64,000 nucleotides of DNA. Origin: Xanthomarina sp. F2636L. GTDB lineage: Bacteria > Bacteroidota > Bacteroidia > Flavobacteriales > Flavobacteriaceae. Location of the stretch: the NCBI RefSeq assembly GCF_026410195.1, contig NZ_JAPMLM010000074.1, positions 36,001 through 100,000 of the forward strand, written 5' to 3'. Below, piece by piece: positions 1-8,918 of the stretch. The translations under genes and the position numbers were made by a program. Below the pieces are notes generated by a model. It was given only the letters and a program-made list of their open reading frames with translations, was not told the origin of the DNA and did no database searches. How positions within the stretch are numbered: position 1 is the stretch's first letter; every line of letters starts with the position of its first letter.

Positions 1-33
1 ACTAAAATGAATTTTTAATTAACAAAAAACAAG

Positions 34-53
34 ATTCCCTTTTACAAGGGAAT
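34..53. other. Hairpin in the leader of the first gene
   Basis: ATTCCCTT and AAGGGAAT form a perfect 8-bp stem with a TTAC loop, 16 bases before the ATG at 70. An A-rich stretch follows, so it is not a clear plus-strand terminator. It could end a gene that lies to the left of the window, or be a leader structure. Confidence 0.35.
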
Positions 54-69
54 AAAAAATAAATTTTTT

Positions 70-960
70 ATGAAAAACGTAGCAGTTATAGGAGCTGGAA
101 CCATGGGAAATGGTATTGCACATACTTTTGCTCAAAGTGGATTTAAAGTACAACTTATAGATATTAATGAGGCTTCTTTAAAAAGAGGTATGGACACCAT
201 CTCTAAAAATTTAGATAGAATGGTTGCTAAGGAAAAAATAACTGAAGTAGACAAAACACAAACTTTAGGAAATATTACCACATTCACCAATATAAATGAA
301 GGTGTTAAGCATGCTGGTTTAGTCGTTGAGGCCGCAACAGAAAACATCGATTTAAAGCTAAAGATATTCAAACAGTTAGATGAAGCATGTGCAAAAGACA
401 CTATTTTAGCAAGTAATACGTCGTCTATTTCCATTACACAAATCGCAGCTGCAACTTCAAGACCAAAAATGGTAATAGGAATGCATTTTATGAATCCTGT
501 TCCAATTATGAAATTGGTTGAAATTATTCGTGGGTATAATACCAGCGACGAGGTTACTAATACCATTATGGAACTTTCTAAAAAGTTAGGAAAAACGCCA
601 ACAGAAGTAAACGATTATCCTGGTTTTGTAGCTAATAGAATTTTAATGCCAATGCTTAATGAAGCCATTGAAACACTTTATAATGGTGTTGCTGGTGTTG
701 AAGAAATAGATACGGTTATGAAACTTGGCATGGCTCACCCAATGGGTCCATTACAATTGGCAGATTTTATTGGCTTAGATATTTGTTTATCAATTTTAAA
801 CGTGATGTACGACGGTTTTAAAAACCCTAAATATGCACCTTGCCCTCTATTAGTAAATATGGTTATGGCTGGAAAACTAGGCGTTAAATCTGGAGAAGGT
901 TTTTACGATTATTCGGAAAGTAGAAAAGCTGAGAATGTCGCGAAACAATTTTTAAAGTAA
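70..960 (+). CDS. 3-hydroxybutyryl-CoA dehydrogenase
   Basis: Predicted to oxidise or reduce 3-hydroxyacyl-CoA / acetoacetyl-CoA with NAD(P) in the cytoplasm, as part of fatty-acid or butyrate-type metabolism. At 296 aa it is close to full length for the family. The N-terminal Rossmann fold carries GAGTMG at residues 8-13. The catalytic region shows SNTSS at 115-119, the HFMNP motif with His139, and Glu151, followed by the C-terminal helical domain with HPMGPLQLAD. No fused enoyl-CoA hydratase is present, so this is the short HBD/PaaH type rather than FadB. Its nearest downstream neighbour (DUF1015) gives no pathway clue. The family is certain; the exact substrate is not. Confidence 0.93.
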   Translation: MKNVAVIGAGTMGNGIAHTFAQSGFKVQLIDINEASLKRGMDTISKNLDRMVAKEKITEVDKTQTLGNITTFTNINEGVKHAGLVVEAATENIDLKLKIFKQLDEACAKDTILASNTSSISITQIAAATSRPKMVIGMHFMNPVPIMKLVEIIRGYNTSDEVTNTIMELSKKLGKTPTEVNDYPGFVANRILMPMLNEAIETLYNGVAGVEEIDTVMKLGMAHPMGPLQLADFIGLDICLSILNVMYDGFKNPKYAPCPLLVNMVMAGKLGVKSGEGFYDYSESRKAENVAKQFLK

Positions 961-1018
961 ACAGGTACAGTCATAACTTTCAGACATTACTCAATACTGA
1001 GACTGTAAACTAAAACCT

Positions 1019-2257
1019 ATGTCTAAAATAATTCCTTTTAAAGCAGTACATCCAACCCGAGACAAAGTAAGTCTTGTGGCAGCACGTTCGTACCAAAGTT
1101 ATTCTAAGGAACAAGTAGAATCTCGCTTACGCGACAATCCGTTTTCCTTTTTACAAATAGTAAATCCGGGTTATAGATTTGACAAAGAGATCTCAGGTGA
1201 AGCGAGATATAATTTAGTAAAAAATAGATACCTAGAATTCAAGGAAGATGGTATTTTTATTCAAGATGAAAAACCTTGCTACTATATCTATAAAATTGTC
1301 GATAGAGAGCAACAGGAGTTTAATGGCATTGTAGCTGCAGCAAGTGCTCTAGATTATGAAAACGATATTATTAAAAAGCATGAAGACACCATTGAATATC
1401 GAGAAATTATATTTAAAGACTATCTAAAAACGGTTGGTTTTAATGCAGAGCCTGTACTCTTAACCTACCCTGATAATTCTGTGATTGAATCAATAATTAA
1501 GAAAACACAAAAGGAAAGAGCTGAATTTGAGTTTACAACAACCTATAGAGACACGCACTATTTATGGAAGGTTGATAATCAAAAAACTCTTGCAATCATT
1601 CAAAAAGAATTTGAAAATATTCCAACTATTTATATTGCAGATGGACACCATAGATCTGCTTCTTCCTATTTACTTTACAAAGATTTAAAAGATATAAATC
1701 CAGTACATCATGGAAATGAACCTTATAATTTTTTTATGAGTTATTTAATTCCTGAATCCGATTTACAAATTCATGCATTCAATAGATTGGTTAAGGATTT
1801 AAATGGTTTAACTAAAGAAGAGTTTTTAATTCAGTTAGACACTTTTTACCGAATTGAAAACAGAGGAAAAATGCCTTATCAACCAACTAAGAAACATCAT
1901 TTTAGCATGTATTTAGATGGCGATTTTTATTCTCTTCATTTACGAAAAACCATTTATAACATAGAAACCTCTTTAGATGGTTTAGATTCTCAAATTCTTT
2001 ATAAAACCATTTTAGAACCTATTTTAGGAATTGAAGATTTACGCAACGACCAACGTATTTCTTACATTAATGGAAAAAAAGATTTGGTGAACATTAAAAG
2101 TAGTGTGGATAGTGGCGAATCTAGAGTTGGTTTTGTGATGATTCCTGTTACTGTGGAAGAAATGAAACAAATAGCTGACGACGGCTTGATTATGCCTCCA
2201 AAAAGCACCTATATTGAGCCTAAACTTAGAAGTGGTATTACCATTTATGAATTTTAA
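1019..2257 (+). CDS. DUF1015 family protein
   Basis: A 412-aa soluble protein that matches the DUF1015 family, whose biochemical function is not established. The family hallmark is visible: ADGHHRSAS at about residues 207-215, and an N-terminal segment beginning IIPFKAVHPTRDK. The His pair suggests a metal or catalytic site, but that is inference. There is no signal peptide or membrane segment. It lies 58 bases after the acyl-CoA dehydrogenase and 67 bases before yggS on the same strand, so the three may be cotranscribed. The start is the only reasonable ATG and matches the family N-terminus. Confidence 0.88.
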   Translation: MSKIIPFKAVHPTRDKVSLVAARSYQSYSKEQVESRLRDNPFSFLQIVNPGYRFDKEISGEARYNLVKNRYLEFKEDGIFIQDEKPCYYIYKIVDREQQEFNGIVAAASALDYENDIIKKHEDTIEYREIIFKDYLKTVGFNAEPVLLTYPDNSVIESIIKKTQKERAEFEFTTTYRDTHYLWKVDNQKTLAIIQKEFENIPTIYIADGHHRSASSYLLYKDLKDINPVHHGNEPYNFFMSYLIPESDLQIHAFNRLVKDLNGLTKEEFLIQLDTFYRIENRGKMPYQPTKKHHFSMYLDGDFYSLHLRKTIYNIETSLDGLDSQILYKTILEPILGIEDLRNDQRISYINGKKDLVNIKSSVDSGESRVGFVMIPVTVEEMKQIADDGLIMPPKSTYIEPKLRSGITIYEF

Positions 2258-2324
2258 ATTCCTGCGAAGGCAGAAGTTTTAAGTTTGAAAGTCAGAATAT
2301 ATTACTCAAGAATAACAATTATAC

Positions 2325-2984
2325 ATGTCAATACAACAAAACCTCAACAGCATAAAATCGGCTATTCCAGAATACGTAACACTTGTTGCTGTGTCTAAAA
2401 CCAAACCTGTTAGCGACCTTATGGAAGCTTATCAAGCTGGACAACGCATTTTTGGTGAAAACAAAATTCAGGAGATGGTTGAAAAACATGAAGAAATGCC
2501 AAAAGACATTCAATGGCATATGATTGGACATGTACAACGAAACAAAGTAAAATACATGGCGTCGTTTGTAAGTTTAATCCATGGAGTTGAAAACTTTAAA
2601 ACGCTTAAAGAAATAAATAAACAAGCTAAGAAACACGATAGAGTAATTGACTGTTTGCTTCAAATAAAAATAGCTGCAGAAGACTCTAAATTTGGAATGA
2701 CAGAAAACGATGCTACAGAGATATTAAAGTCTAGCGATTTTTCAGAATTAAAAAACATCAACGTGGTTGGTGTTATGGGCATGGCTACGTTTACAGACAA
2801 CCAAGAGCAGATAAAAAAAGAATTTACGCAACTAAAATCTAATTTCAATCAGTTAAAAACTATTTATTCTGACTTAAAAATTATTTCTATGGGAATGAGT
2901 GGCGATTATCCATTAGCAATTACTTGTGGGAGTAATATGATTCGCGTTGGAAGTAGTATCTTTGGGGAACGAAATTATAATTAA
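2325..2984 (+). CDS. YggS-family PLP-binding protein (PLPHP)
   Basis: Pyridoxal 5'-phosphate homeostasis protein of the YggS/PROSC family: an alanine-racemase-like single-domain TIM barrel that binds PLP without known catalysis and influences vitamin B6 and amino-acid balance. At 219 aa it has the usual length. The PLP lysine is expected in VAVSKTKPV (Lys25). The IGHVQRNKVK segment near residue 68 and the phosphate-binding MGMSGDYPLAI near the C-terminus are typical. Soluble and cytoplasmic. It directly precedes the exonuclease/GIY-YIG gene, with a 53-base gap to the proposed ATT start. Confidence 0.93.
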   Translation: MSIQQNLNSIKSAIPEYVTLVAVSKTKPVSDLMEAYQAGQRIFGENKIQEMVEKHEEMPKDIQWHMIGHVQRNKVKYMASFVSLIHGVENFKTLKEINKQAKKHDRVIDCLLQIKIAAEDSKFGMTENDATEILKSSDFSELKNINVVGVMGMATFTDNQEQIKKEFTQLKSNFNQLKTIYSDLKIISMGMSGDYPLAITCGSNMIRVGSSIFGERNYN

Positions 2985-3037
2985 TAAAAGTCTTCATTCT
3001 TTATCAAAGACTTAACAATATAAAAAAAAAGCATACC

Positions 3038-4408
3038 ATTTACGCCATATTAGACATAGAAACCACTGGTGGAAAGTATAACGAAGAAGGCATTACCGAA
3101 ATAGCCATCTATAAATTCGATGGACATCAAGTGGTCGATCAATTTATTAGCTTAGTAAATCCAGAGAGAGAAATTCAACCCTTTGTAGTCAACCTTACTG
3201 GCATTAATAGCAACATGCTAAAAAATGCTCCTAAATTTTACGAAGTCGCTAAACGCATCATAGAGATTACAGAAGATTGTGTGATTGTAGCACATAATTC
3301 TGAGTTTGACTATAGAATTTTACGCACAGAGTTTAAGCGCTTAGGCTTTCCTTTTAAAAGGAAAACACTTTGCACAGTGTCGCTATCTAAAACGCTTATT
3401 CCTGATCAAGCCTCATACAGTTTAGGGAAACTTACTAGAGCTTTAGGAATTCCTGTTAGCGACAGACACAGAGCCAATGGAGATGCTATTGCAACGGTAA
3501 AACTTTTTAAAATGCTTCTTGCTAAAGATGTTAAAAAGGTGATAGTTAAAGATGCCATTGTTGTGGAGCCTACTTTTAAGATGGAGCCAAGTTTAAAACA
3601 AATTATAAATAATCTTCCACATATCACTGGTGTATACTATATTCATAATGAACATGGTGAAATAATATACATTGGTAAGAGTAAGAATATTAAAAACAGA
3701 CTTAGTCAGCATTTTACCAACACAAATTCTAAGTCTAAGAAAATTCAGCTTCAAACGGCAGCTGTCACTTATGACTCTACAGGAAACGAGTTAATCGCTC
3801 TTTTAAAAGAAAGCGAAGAGATAAAAAGTAATAAACCTATTTTTAACAGAGCACTACGTAGAACTATTTTTACACACGCACTCTATAGTTTTGTTGACAA
3901 CGATGGCTATATTAATTTAAAAATTGATAAAGCAGATGGCAGAAGAAAAGCCATCACTACATTTAGCACAAGAAACAGCGCCAAACAATTTTTATTTAAT
4001 GCTGTAGAAGAATTTAATCTTTGTCAAAAACTTTCTGGATTATATCCAACAAAAAGCAGCTGTTTTAATTATACAATCAAGCAATGCCAAGGCGCTTGTA
4101 TTAAAGAAGAAGCGTCAGACACTTATAACGAACGTGTTAACAAACTTATAGAGAAACACAGCTATAAAAATATAAATATGGTTATAGTAGATAAAGGTCG
4201 AGAAGTTTCTGAGCGCAGTGTTATTTTAATAAAAAATGGTGTTTTTGTTGGTTACGGCTATGTTAATTTAAATTATCAAATTACCAATATTAATGTGTTA
4301 GAATCTGTAATAACTCCCATGGAAAACAATAGAGACACACAACATATTATTCAAAATTATTTAAGAAGAAATAAGAACCTTAAAATAATCCTCCTTGATA
4401 GTAAATGA
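3038..4408 (+). CDS. DEDDh exonuclease fused to GIY-YIG nuclease domain
   Basis: A fusion of a DnaQ/Pol III epsilon-like 3'-5' exonuclease (about residues 1-170) and a UvrC/Cho-like GIY-YIG domain (about 195-290: GVYYIH, IIYIGKSKNI), plus a C-terminal region with a Cys-rich stretch. It is likely a DNA repair nuclease. The reading frame is open from 2981, and it encodes the essential ExoI motif DIETTGG at 3053-3073. However, no ATG, GTG or TTG lies between the in-frame stop at 2978 and the GTG at 3131. Starting at GTG 3131 would delete the catalytic Asp and Glu. I chose the ATT at 3038 because it begins IYAILDIETTGG, which fits the family N-terminus; ATA at 3020 is the alternative. The last four bases overlap the next gene. 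Confidence 0.85.
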   Translation: MYAILDIETTGGKYNEEGITEIAIYKFDGHQVVDQFISLVNPEREIQPFVVNLTGINSNMLKNAPKFYEVAKRIIEITEDCVIVAHNSEFDYRILRTEFKRLGFPFKRKTLCTVSLSKTLIPDQASYSLGKLTRALGIPVSDRHRANGDAIATVKLFKMLLAKDVKKVIVKDAIVVEPTFKMEPSLKQIINNLPHITGVYYIHNEHGEIIYIGKSKNIKNRLSQHFTNTNSKSKKIQLQTAAVTYDSTGNELIALLKESEEIKSNKPIFNRALRRTIFTHALYSFVDNDGYINLKIDKADGRRKAITTFSTRNSAKQFLFNAVEEFNLCQKLSGLYPTKSSCFNYTIKQCQGACIKEEASDTYNERVNKLIEKHSYKNINMVIVDKGREVSERSVILIKNGVFVGYGYVNLNYQITNINVLESVITPMENNRDTQHIIQNYLRRNKNLKIILLDSK

Positions 4409-6345
4409 AATTAATCTACCTCACCTTCTTACTGATTATTCCTTTAACTTTTAAAGCACAATCTGAATTTAATGCAATTGATTATTCAGTAACTCTTGGC
4501 GATCTTGAAACCAAAATTTTCGATAAAGATTCTACTGCAAATGCCTTAGTTATTTATGAATATGGCAATAGCTACATAGACGATAGAACTTTTAAACTCG
4601 TTTCGGAAGTAAAACGAAAAATAAAAATCATTAACAGTAAAGGTTTTGACAAAGCAACTATAACAGTTATTTTATACAATGACGGTAAGAAAAAAGAAAA
4701 ACTTAGAAATGTTGTTGCAACCACCTATAATTTAAAAGGAACCTCCGTTGTTCATACAAAATTAAGAGATAGTGAGATTTTTGAAGAAAGGTATAACGAC
4801 AATTATACCTTAGCAAAATTTACACTGCCAAATATTAATGAAGGCTCTGTCTTAACTTACAGTTACACCACAGAATCTCCCTATGTTTTTAATTATAAGG
4901 GTTGGGAATTTCAAGACGATATTCCAAAACTATATAGTGAGTACAACACAAGTATTCCTGCAAATTATGAGTATCATATTAAGTTGGTAGGGTTTTTAAA
5001 ATTAAAAGTAAACCAAAGCAACATTGAAAGATATTGCTTGACGGTTAATGGAGGTGGATATTCAGACTGTACAATTTCTAAATATGTTATGGAAGATGTT
5101 CCTGCATACAAAGAAGAAGACTATACAACCACTAAAGACAACTATTTGGCTAAAATAGGTTATGAGCTTAATACCGTAAAGTTGTTTGATGGCAGAATAG
5201 ACAAAATAAGCAAAACCTGGAAAGATGTCGATAAAGAATTAAGATCTGACAACAGATTTGGGAAGCAATTAAATGTAAATATTTCAAATGATTCATTTAT
5301 TTCTGAAACAGATGATTTAAAAAGAGCTGAAAACATTTATTCTTACGTGCAAAACGAATATACATGGAATGAAAACTTTAATATTTTCGGCGATACTTCT
5401 GTAAGAGATTTATTAAAAAATAAATCTGGAAATGTGAGTGAAATAAACATTCTTTTGCACAATCTTCTTGAAGAAAACAACATAGCTGTCAAGCCTGTGT
5501 TATTATCAACTAGAGCAAATGGTTTTGCCACAAAGCTATTTCCGGTAATTTCAGAATTTAATTATTTAATTGTTCAAGCAACTATTAATAACAAAACCTA
5601 TTTACTAGATGCCACAGATAGTTATTTACCTTTTGGAGAACTCCCTTTTAGATGTTTAAACCAAGATGGAAGATTATTAGATTTTAAAAAAGGAAGCTCT
5701 TGGATAGATGTCACTCCAGGTAAAACATCAACCATTCAATACAAAGTAGATTTAAAATTAGAAGAAGATATTTTGGTTGGAAAACTATATACAACTGCTA
5801 CGGGTTATCAAGCCTTACCTTTAAAAAAGAGTTATTATAATAATAAAACCACCTATATAAATGAATATAAAGAAAGGTATCCTTCAATTTTATTTACAGA
5901 TCACAAGGTAACTAGCAAAGGAAAATCAAGTGATATGTATTTAGAAGAATTTGGTATAGAATATGCTACAGAAGACATTGGTGGAAAATTATACATCAAT
6001 CCGTTTCTATTTAAATTATTGGAGGAAAACCCTTTGAAACTTAAAGAAAGAACTTATCCAATAGACTTTGGGTACAAAGATGCCTATTTATATACTCTAA
6101 AAATAGATTTAGATAAAAACTACGAAATTCTCGAAATTCCTAAAGAATTAAAGATTAGTTTACCTAATAACAAAGGCCTTTTAATTTTTAGCACAAAAAT
6201 AGTTGAAGGTTCTATTATATTATACTTTAAGTTTAATTTTAAAGAAACCATCTATAATCCAGAGTATTATGAAAGTTTAAAACAATTTATGGGGACAATT
6301 GTCGACATTCAAAAAAACTCCTTAATCGTATTAAAAGGTAAATAG
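4405..6345 (+). CDS. DUF3857 / transglutaminase-like secreted protein
   Basis: A 646-aa exported protein with a Sec signal peptide (residues 1-18, ending in FKAQS). The N-terminal half resembles DUF3857, a Bacteroidetes-rich beta domain. The centre resembles a transglutaminase-like fold (the region with RAENIYSYVQNEYTWNE near 305-320 and later LLEENNIAVKPVLL). A canonical Cys at the catalytic position is not evident, so it may be non-enzymatic. The C-terminus resembles DUF3858. It starts with an ATGA overlap on the preceding nuclease gene, so the two are translationally coupled. The role is unknown; a periplasmic or surface location is inferred from the signal peptide. Confidence 0.8.
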   Translation: MKLIYLTFLLIIPLTFKAQSEFNAIDYSVTLGDLETKIFDKDSTANALVIYEYGNSYIDDRTFKLVSEVKRKIKIINSKGFDKATITVILYNDGKKKEKLRNVVATTYNLKGTSVVHTKLRDSEIFEERYNDNYTLAKFTLPNINEGSVLTYSYTTESPYVFNYKGWEFQDDIPKLYSEYNTSIPANYEYHIKLVGFLKLKVNQSNIERYCLTVNGGGYSDCTISKYVMEDVPAYKEEDYTTTKDNYLAKIGYELNTVKLFDGRIDKISKTWKDVDKELRSDNRFGKQLNVNISNDSFISETDDLKRAENIYSYVQNEYTWNENFNIFGDTSVRDLLKNKSGNVSEINILLHNLLEENNIAVKPVLLSTRANGFATKLFPVISEFNYLIVQATINNKTYLLDATDSYLPFGELPFRCLNQDGRLLDFKKGSSWIDVTPGKTSTIQYKVDLKLEEDILVGKLYTTATGYQALPLKKSYYNNKTTYINEYKERYPSILFTDHKVTSKGKSSDMYLEEFGIEYATEDIGGKLYINPFLFKLLEENPLKLKERTYPIDFGYKDAYLYTLKIDLDKNYEILEIPKELKISLPNNKGLLIFSTKIVEGSIILYFKFNFKETIYNPEYYESLKQFMGTIVDIQKNSLIVLKGK

Positions 6346-6370
6346 CAATTCTTTTAGTACTTTTGATCTT

Positions 6371-7225
6371 ATGGCCGAACGCAAACCCGATATAAGCTGG
6401 AAAGAAAAACTTTATATTATTATATATGAAGCAGACACTCCTGCTGGAAAATTATTCGATCTTATTCTTTTAGTCACCATTCTTGCTAGTATTGTTCTAG
6501 TTATGCTGGAGAGTGTAAAAAGCATTGACACAAGGTTTCATATGTTTTTAAACATTTCTGAATGGATAATAACCATTCTTTTTACCTTGGAGTATATTGC
6601 AAGAATCCTTACAGTAAAACAGCCTTTAAAATATATCACTAGCTTTTATGGTGTTATCGATTTACTTTCCACTATACCAAAATATCTTTCTTTAATTTTT
6701 GCTGGAACACATGCCTTGGTTGCTTTAAGAGCTTTACGTCTTTTAAGAGTTTTTAGAATTTTAAAATTAGCACGTTTCTTAGGGGCATCCAACACATTAT
6801 TAAGCGCATTAAAAGCCAGTAGAGTAAAGATATCCGTTTTTCTATACGCTATAGTAATTATTTCTATCATTTTAGGAACCATTATGTACCTGGTGGAAGG
6901 GGAAGAAAACGGATTTACAAATATCCCTAAAAGTGTATATTGGTGTATTGTAACTCTTACTACTGTTGGGTTTGGTGATATTACTCCACAAACTGCTTTA
7001 GGACAATTTATAGCCACACTTATCATGATTTTGGGTTATGGCATCATAGCAGTTCCAACAGGAATTGTTACAGCTGAATTTACCTCAAAACAAAAACATA
7101 CAGCAGCTGAGAAAAACGAAGTTGAAGAACCCATCCAATTAAACACAAAATGTTGCGAAAATTGTCTGTCTGTTAAACATAAAGACGATGCTCTTTTTTG
7201 CAATAAATGTGGTTACAAATTGTAA
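6371..7225 (+). CDS. Voltage-gated-type potassium channel with C-terminal zinc ribbon
   Basis: A six-transmembrane ion channel of the Kv/KvAP superfamily in the inner membrane. The S4 segment has positive residues every third position (Arg120, Arg123, Arg126, Arg129, Lys132, Arg135). The pore contains TTVGFGD with the K+ selectivity filter at 198-203, followed by S6. The last 24 residues form a zinc-ribbon-like tail with CxxC pairs at 262/265 and 277/280, after a short hydrophilic linker. K+ selectivity follows from the filter; voltage gating is inferred from S4. The gene ends one base before the miaA start, suggesting cotranscription. Confidence 0.92.
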   Translation: MAERKPDISWKEKLYIIIYEADTPAGKLFDLILLVTILASIVLVMLESVKSIDTRFHMFLNISEWIITILFTLEYIARILTVKQPLKYITSFYGVIDLLSTIPKYLSLIFAGTHALVALRALRLLRVFRILKLARFLGASNTLLSALKASRVKISVFLYAIVIISIILGTIMYLVEGEENGFTNIPKSVYWCIVTLTTVGFGDITPQTALGQFIATLIMILGYGIIAVPTGIVTAEFTSKQKHTAAEKNEVEEPIQLNTKCCENCLSVKHKDDALFCNKCGYKL

Positions 7226-7226
7226 A

Positions 7227-8144
7227 ATGGAAAAATGTCTTATTGCAATAGTTGGTCCCACAGCCATTGGAAAAACAGCTCTTAGTATTAAACTGGCAAA
7301 TTACTTTCGAACTGAAATTGTTTCGGCTGATTCTAGACAATTTTTTAAGGAAATGCAAATAGGAACTGCTGCTCCTACTCCAACAGAATTAGCTGCTGCA
7401 ACTCATCATTTTATTCACCATAAATCCATTGAAGACCAATATAATGTTGGAGCCTTCGAAAAAGATGCCTTAGAGGTTTTAGAACAACTTTTTAATATAC
7501 ACGATGTTGTAATCATGGTTGGAGGTTCTGGCTTATATGTCGATGCCGTTATTTATGGATTAGATAGATTCCCCGAAGTTGACTCTAATATTAGACTAAG
7601 CTTAAACAAACAATTAGAAACTGAAGGATTAGAGACACTGCAAAAGAAATTAAAAGCTTTAGATCCTGAATCATACAAAAACATTGCTATAGATAATCCG
7701 CAACGGGTCATCCGTGCTTTAGAAATTTGCATGGGTTCCGGGAAGCCTTATTCCTCCTTTTTAAATAAAGAAAAAGTGCAACGTCCATTTAAGACCATTA
7801 CCATTGGACTAACTGCAGAGAGAGAAGTTATATATAATAGAATTAACCAACGTGTAGATTTAATGGTACAACATGGCTTGATAGATGAAGTAAAAACACT
7901 ACAAGACAAGCAGCATTTAAACGCGCTGAATACGGTTGGTTATAAAGAAGTATTTAAATATCTTGAAGGCGATTGGTCTTTAGATTTTGCACTTTCTGAA
8001 ATAAAGAAAAACTCCAGACGTTTTGCCAAAAGACAACTTACCTGGTTTAGAAAAAAAGAAGACACTATGTGGTTTGATTTTGAAACTCCCTTAGATATCA
8101 TCATTGACTATATAAATTCAACCCTAAAGAACAAATCCAACTAA
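7227..8144 (+). CDS. miaA: tRNA dimethylallyltransferase
   Basis: Transfers a dimethylallyl group to N6 of adenosine 37 in tRNAs that read UNN codons. The 305-aa protein opens with the P-loop GPTAIGKT (residues 10-17), followed by SADSRQ, the substrate-binding segment near residue 35. NPQRVIRALE and the C-terminal QLTWFR are also standard for the family. I start at the ATG at 7227, which directly precedes the conserved N-terminus. A TTG-initiated extension to 7188 would overlap the channel gene and add 13 unsupported residues. A strong bidirectional terminator follows immediately. Confidence 0.96.
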   Translation: MEKCLIAIVGPTAIGKTALSIKLANYFRTEIVSADSRQFFKEMQIGTAAPTPTELAAATHHFIHHKSIEDQYNVGAFEKDALEVLEQLFNIHDVVIMVGGSGLYVDAVIYGLDRFPEVDSNIRLSLNKQLETEGLETLQKKLKALDPESYKNIAIDNPQRVIRALEICMGSGKPYSSFLNKEKVQRPFKTITIGLTAEREVIYNRINQRVDLMVQHGLIDEVKTLQDKQHLNALNTVGYKEVFKYLEGDWSLDFALSEIKKNSRRFAKRQLTWFRKKEDTMWFDFETPLDIIIDYINSTLKNKSN

Positions 8145-8177
8145 TTATTAAGTCAGACTTAATAATTAACTGGATTT
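8133..8177. terminator. Bidirectional terminator between miaA and the response regulator
   Basis: Arms TAATTATTAAGT (8142-8153) and ACTTAATAATTA (8157-8168) pair perfectly around a CAG loop. After two mismatches they extend by AAATCCA (8133-8139) and TGGATTT (8171-8177). The structure overlaps the miaA stop codon and lies between convergent genes, so it can serve both strands. Confidence 0.75.
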
Positions 8178-8202
8178 TTAGTTTATTCAATCTAAAGTTG
8201 GT

Positions 8203-8913
8203 TTAAGCGTTTTGGTTAACAACCAATCTAAACCCTTCCCCGTGAATATTCAAAATTTCAACATTCTCGTCTAATTTTAAATACTTTCTAAGTTTGGCTA
8301 TATATACATCCATACTTCTAGAAGTAAAATAATTATCGTCTCTCCAAATTTTAGTTAAAGCCAACTCTCTTGGCATTAAATCGTTTTCATGTAAAGCCAA
8401 CAAACGCAATAATTCATTTTCTTTAGGAGATAATTTTACTTGTTCCCCTCCATCATAGACTAAGAAACGTAATTTTGAATTTAAATCGAACTTACCTATT
8501 TTAAATTCAAACTGTTTACTGTCTGAAACGGTTTCAGTTGCTTTACGTTGCATGATAGCTTTAATTTTCATTAATAAAACCTCACTATCAAACGGCTTGT
8601 TTAAATAATCGTCTGCACCAACTTTATAGCCTTTAAGCACGTCTTCTTTCATGGCTTTAGCCGTAAGAAACACAATAGGCACATCGGTGTTTTTCTCTCT
8701 AATTTCTTTAGCTAAAGTAAAGCCGTCTTTATAAGGCATCATCACGTCCAGAATACAAAGATCGAAATCGTCTTTTTTAAATTTCTCAAAGCCTTCCATA
8801 CCATTTTTGGCATGAGTAACCTGATAATTATTCATCATTAAATAATCCTTAAGAATGGTTCCAAAATTTGGATCATCTTCTACTAATAATATTTTTTTCT
8901 GTTGTTCATTCAT
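8203..8913 (-). CDS. OmpR-family response regulator
   Basis: A DNA-binding response regulator of 236 aa. The receiver domain (residues 7-120) has the acidic pair EDD at 12-14, the phospho-acceptor Asp56 in LCILDVMMP, and a conserved Lys in LNKPF near 105. The C-terminal winged helix (about 135-232) contains SRSMDVYIAKLRKYL as the recognition-helix region and GEGFRLV at the end. It follows its histidine kinase by 5 bases on the same strand. The pair resembles the Bacteroidetes RprX/RprY type, an assignment by general similarity only. Confidence 0.93.
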   Translation of the reverse strand: MNEQQKKILLVEDDPNFGTILKDYLMMNNYQVTHAKNGMEGFEKFKKDDFDLCILDVMMPYKDGFTLAKEIREKNTDVPIVFLTAKAMKEDVLKGYKVGADDYLNKPFDSEVLLMKIKAIMQRKATETVSDSKQFEFKIGKFDLNSKLRFLVYDGGEQVKLSPKENELLRLLALHENDLMPRELALTKIWRDDNYFTSRSMDVYIAKLRKYLKLDENVEILNIHGEGFRLVVNQNA

Positions 8914-8918
8914 AGCTT

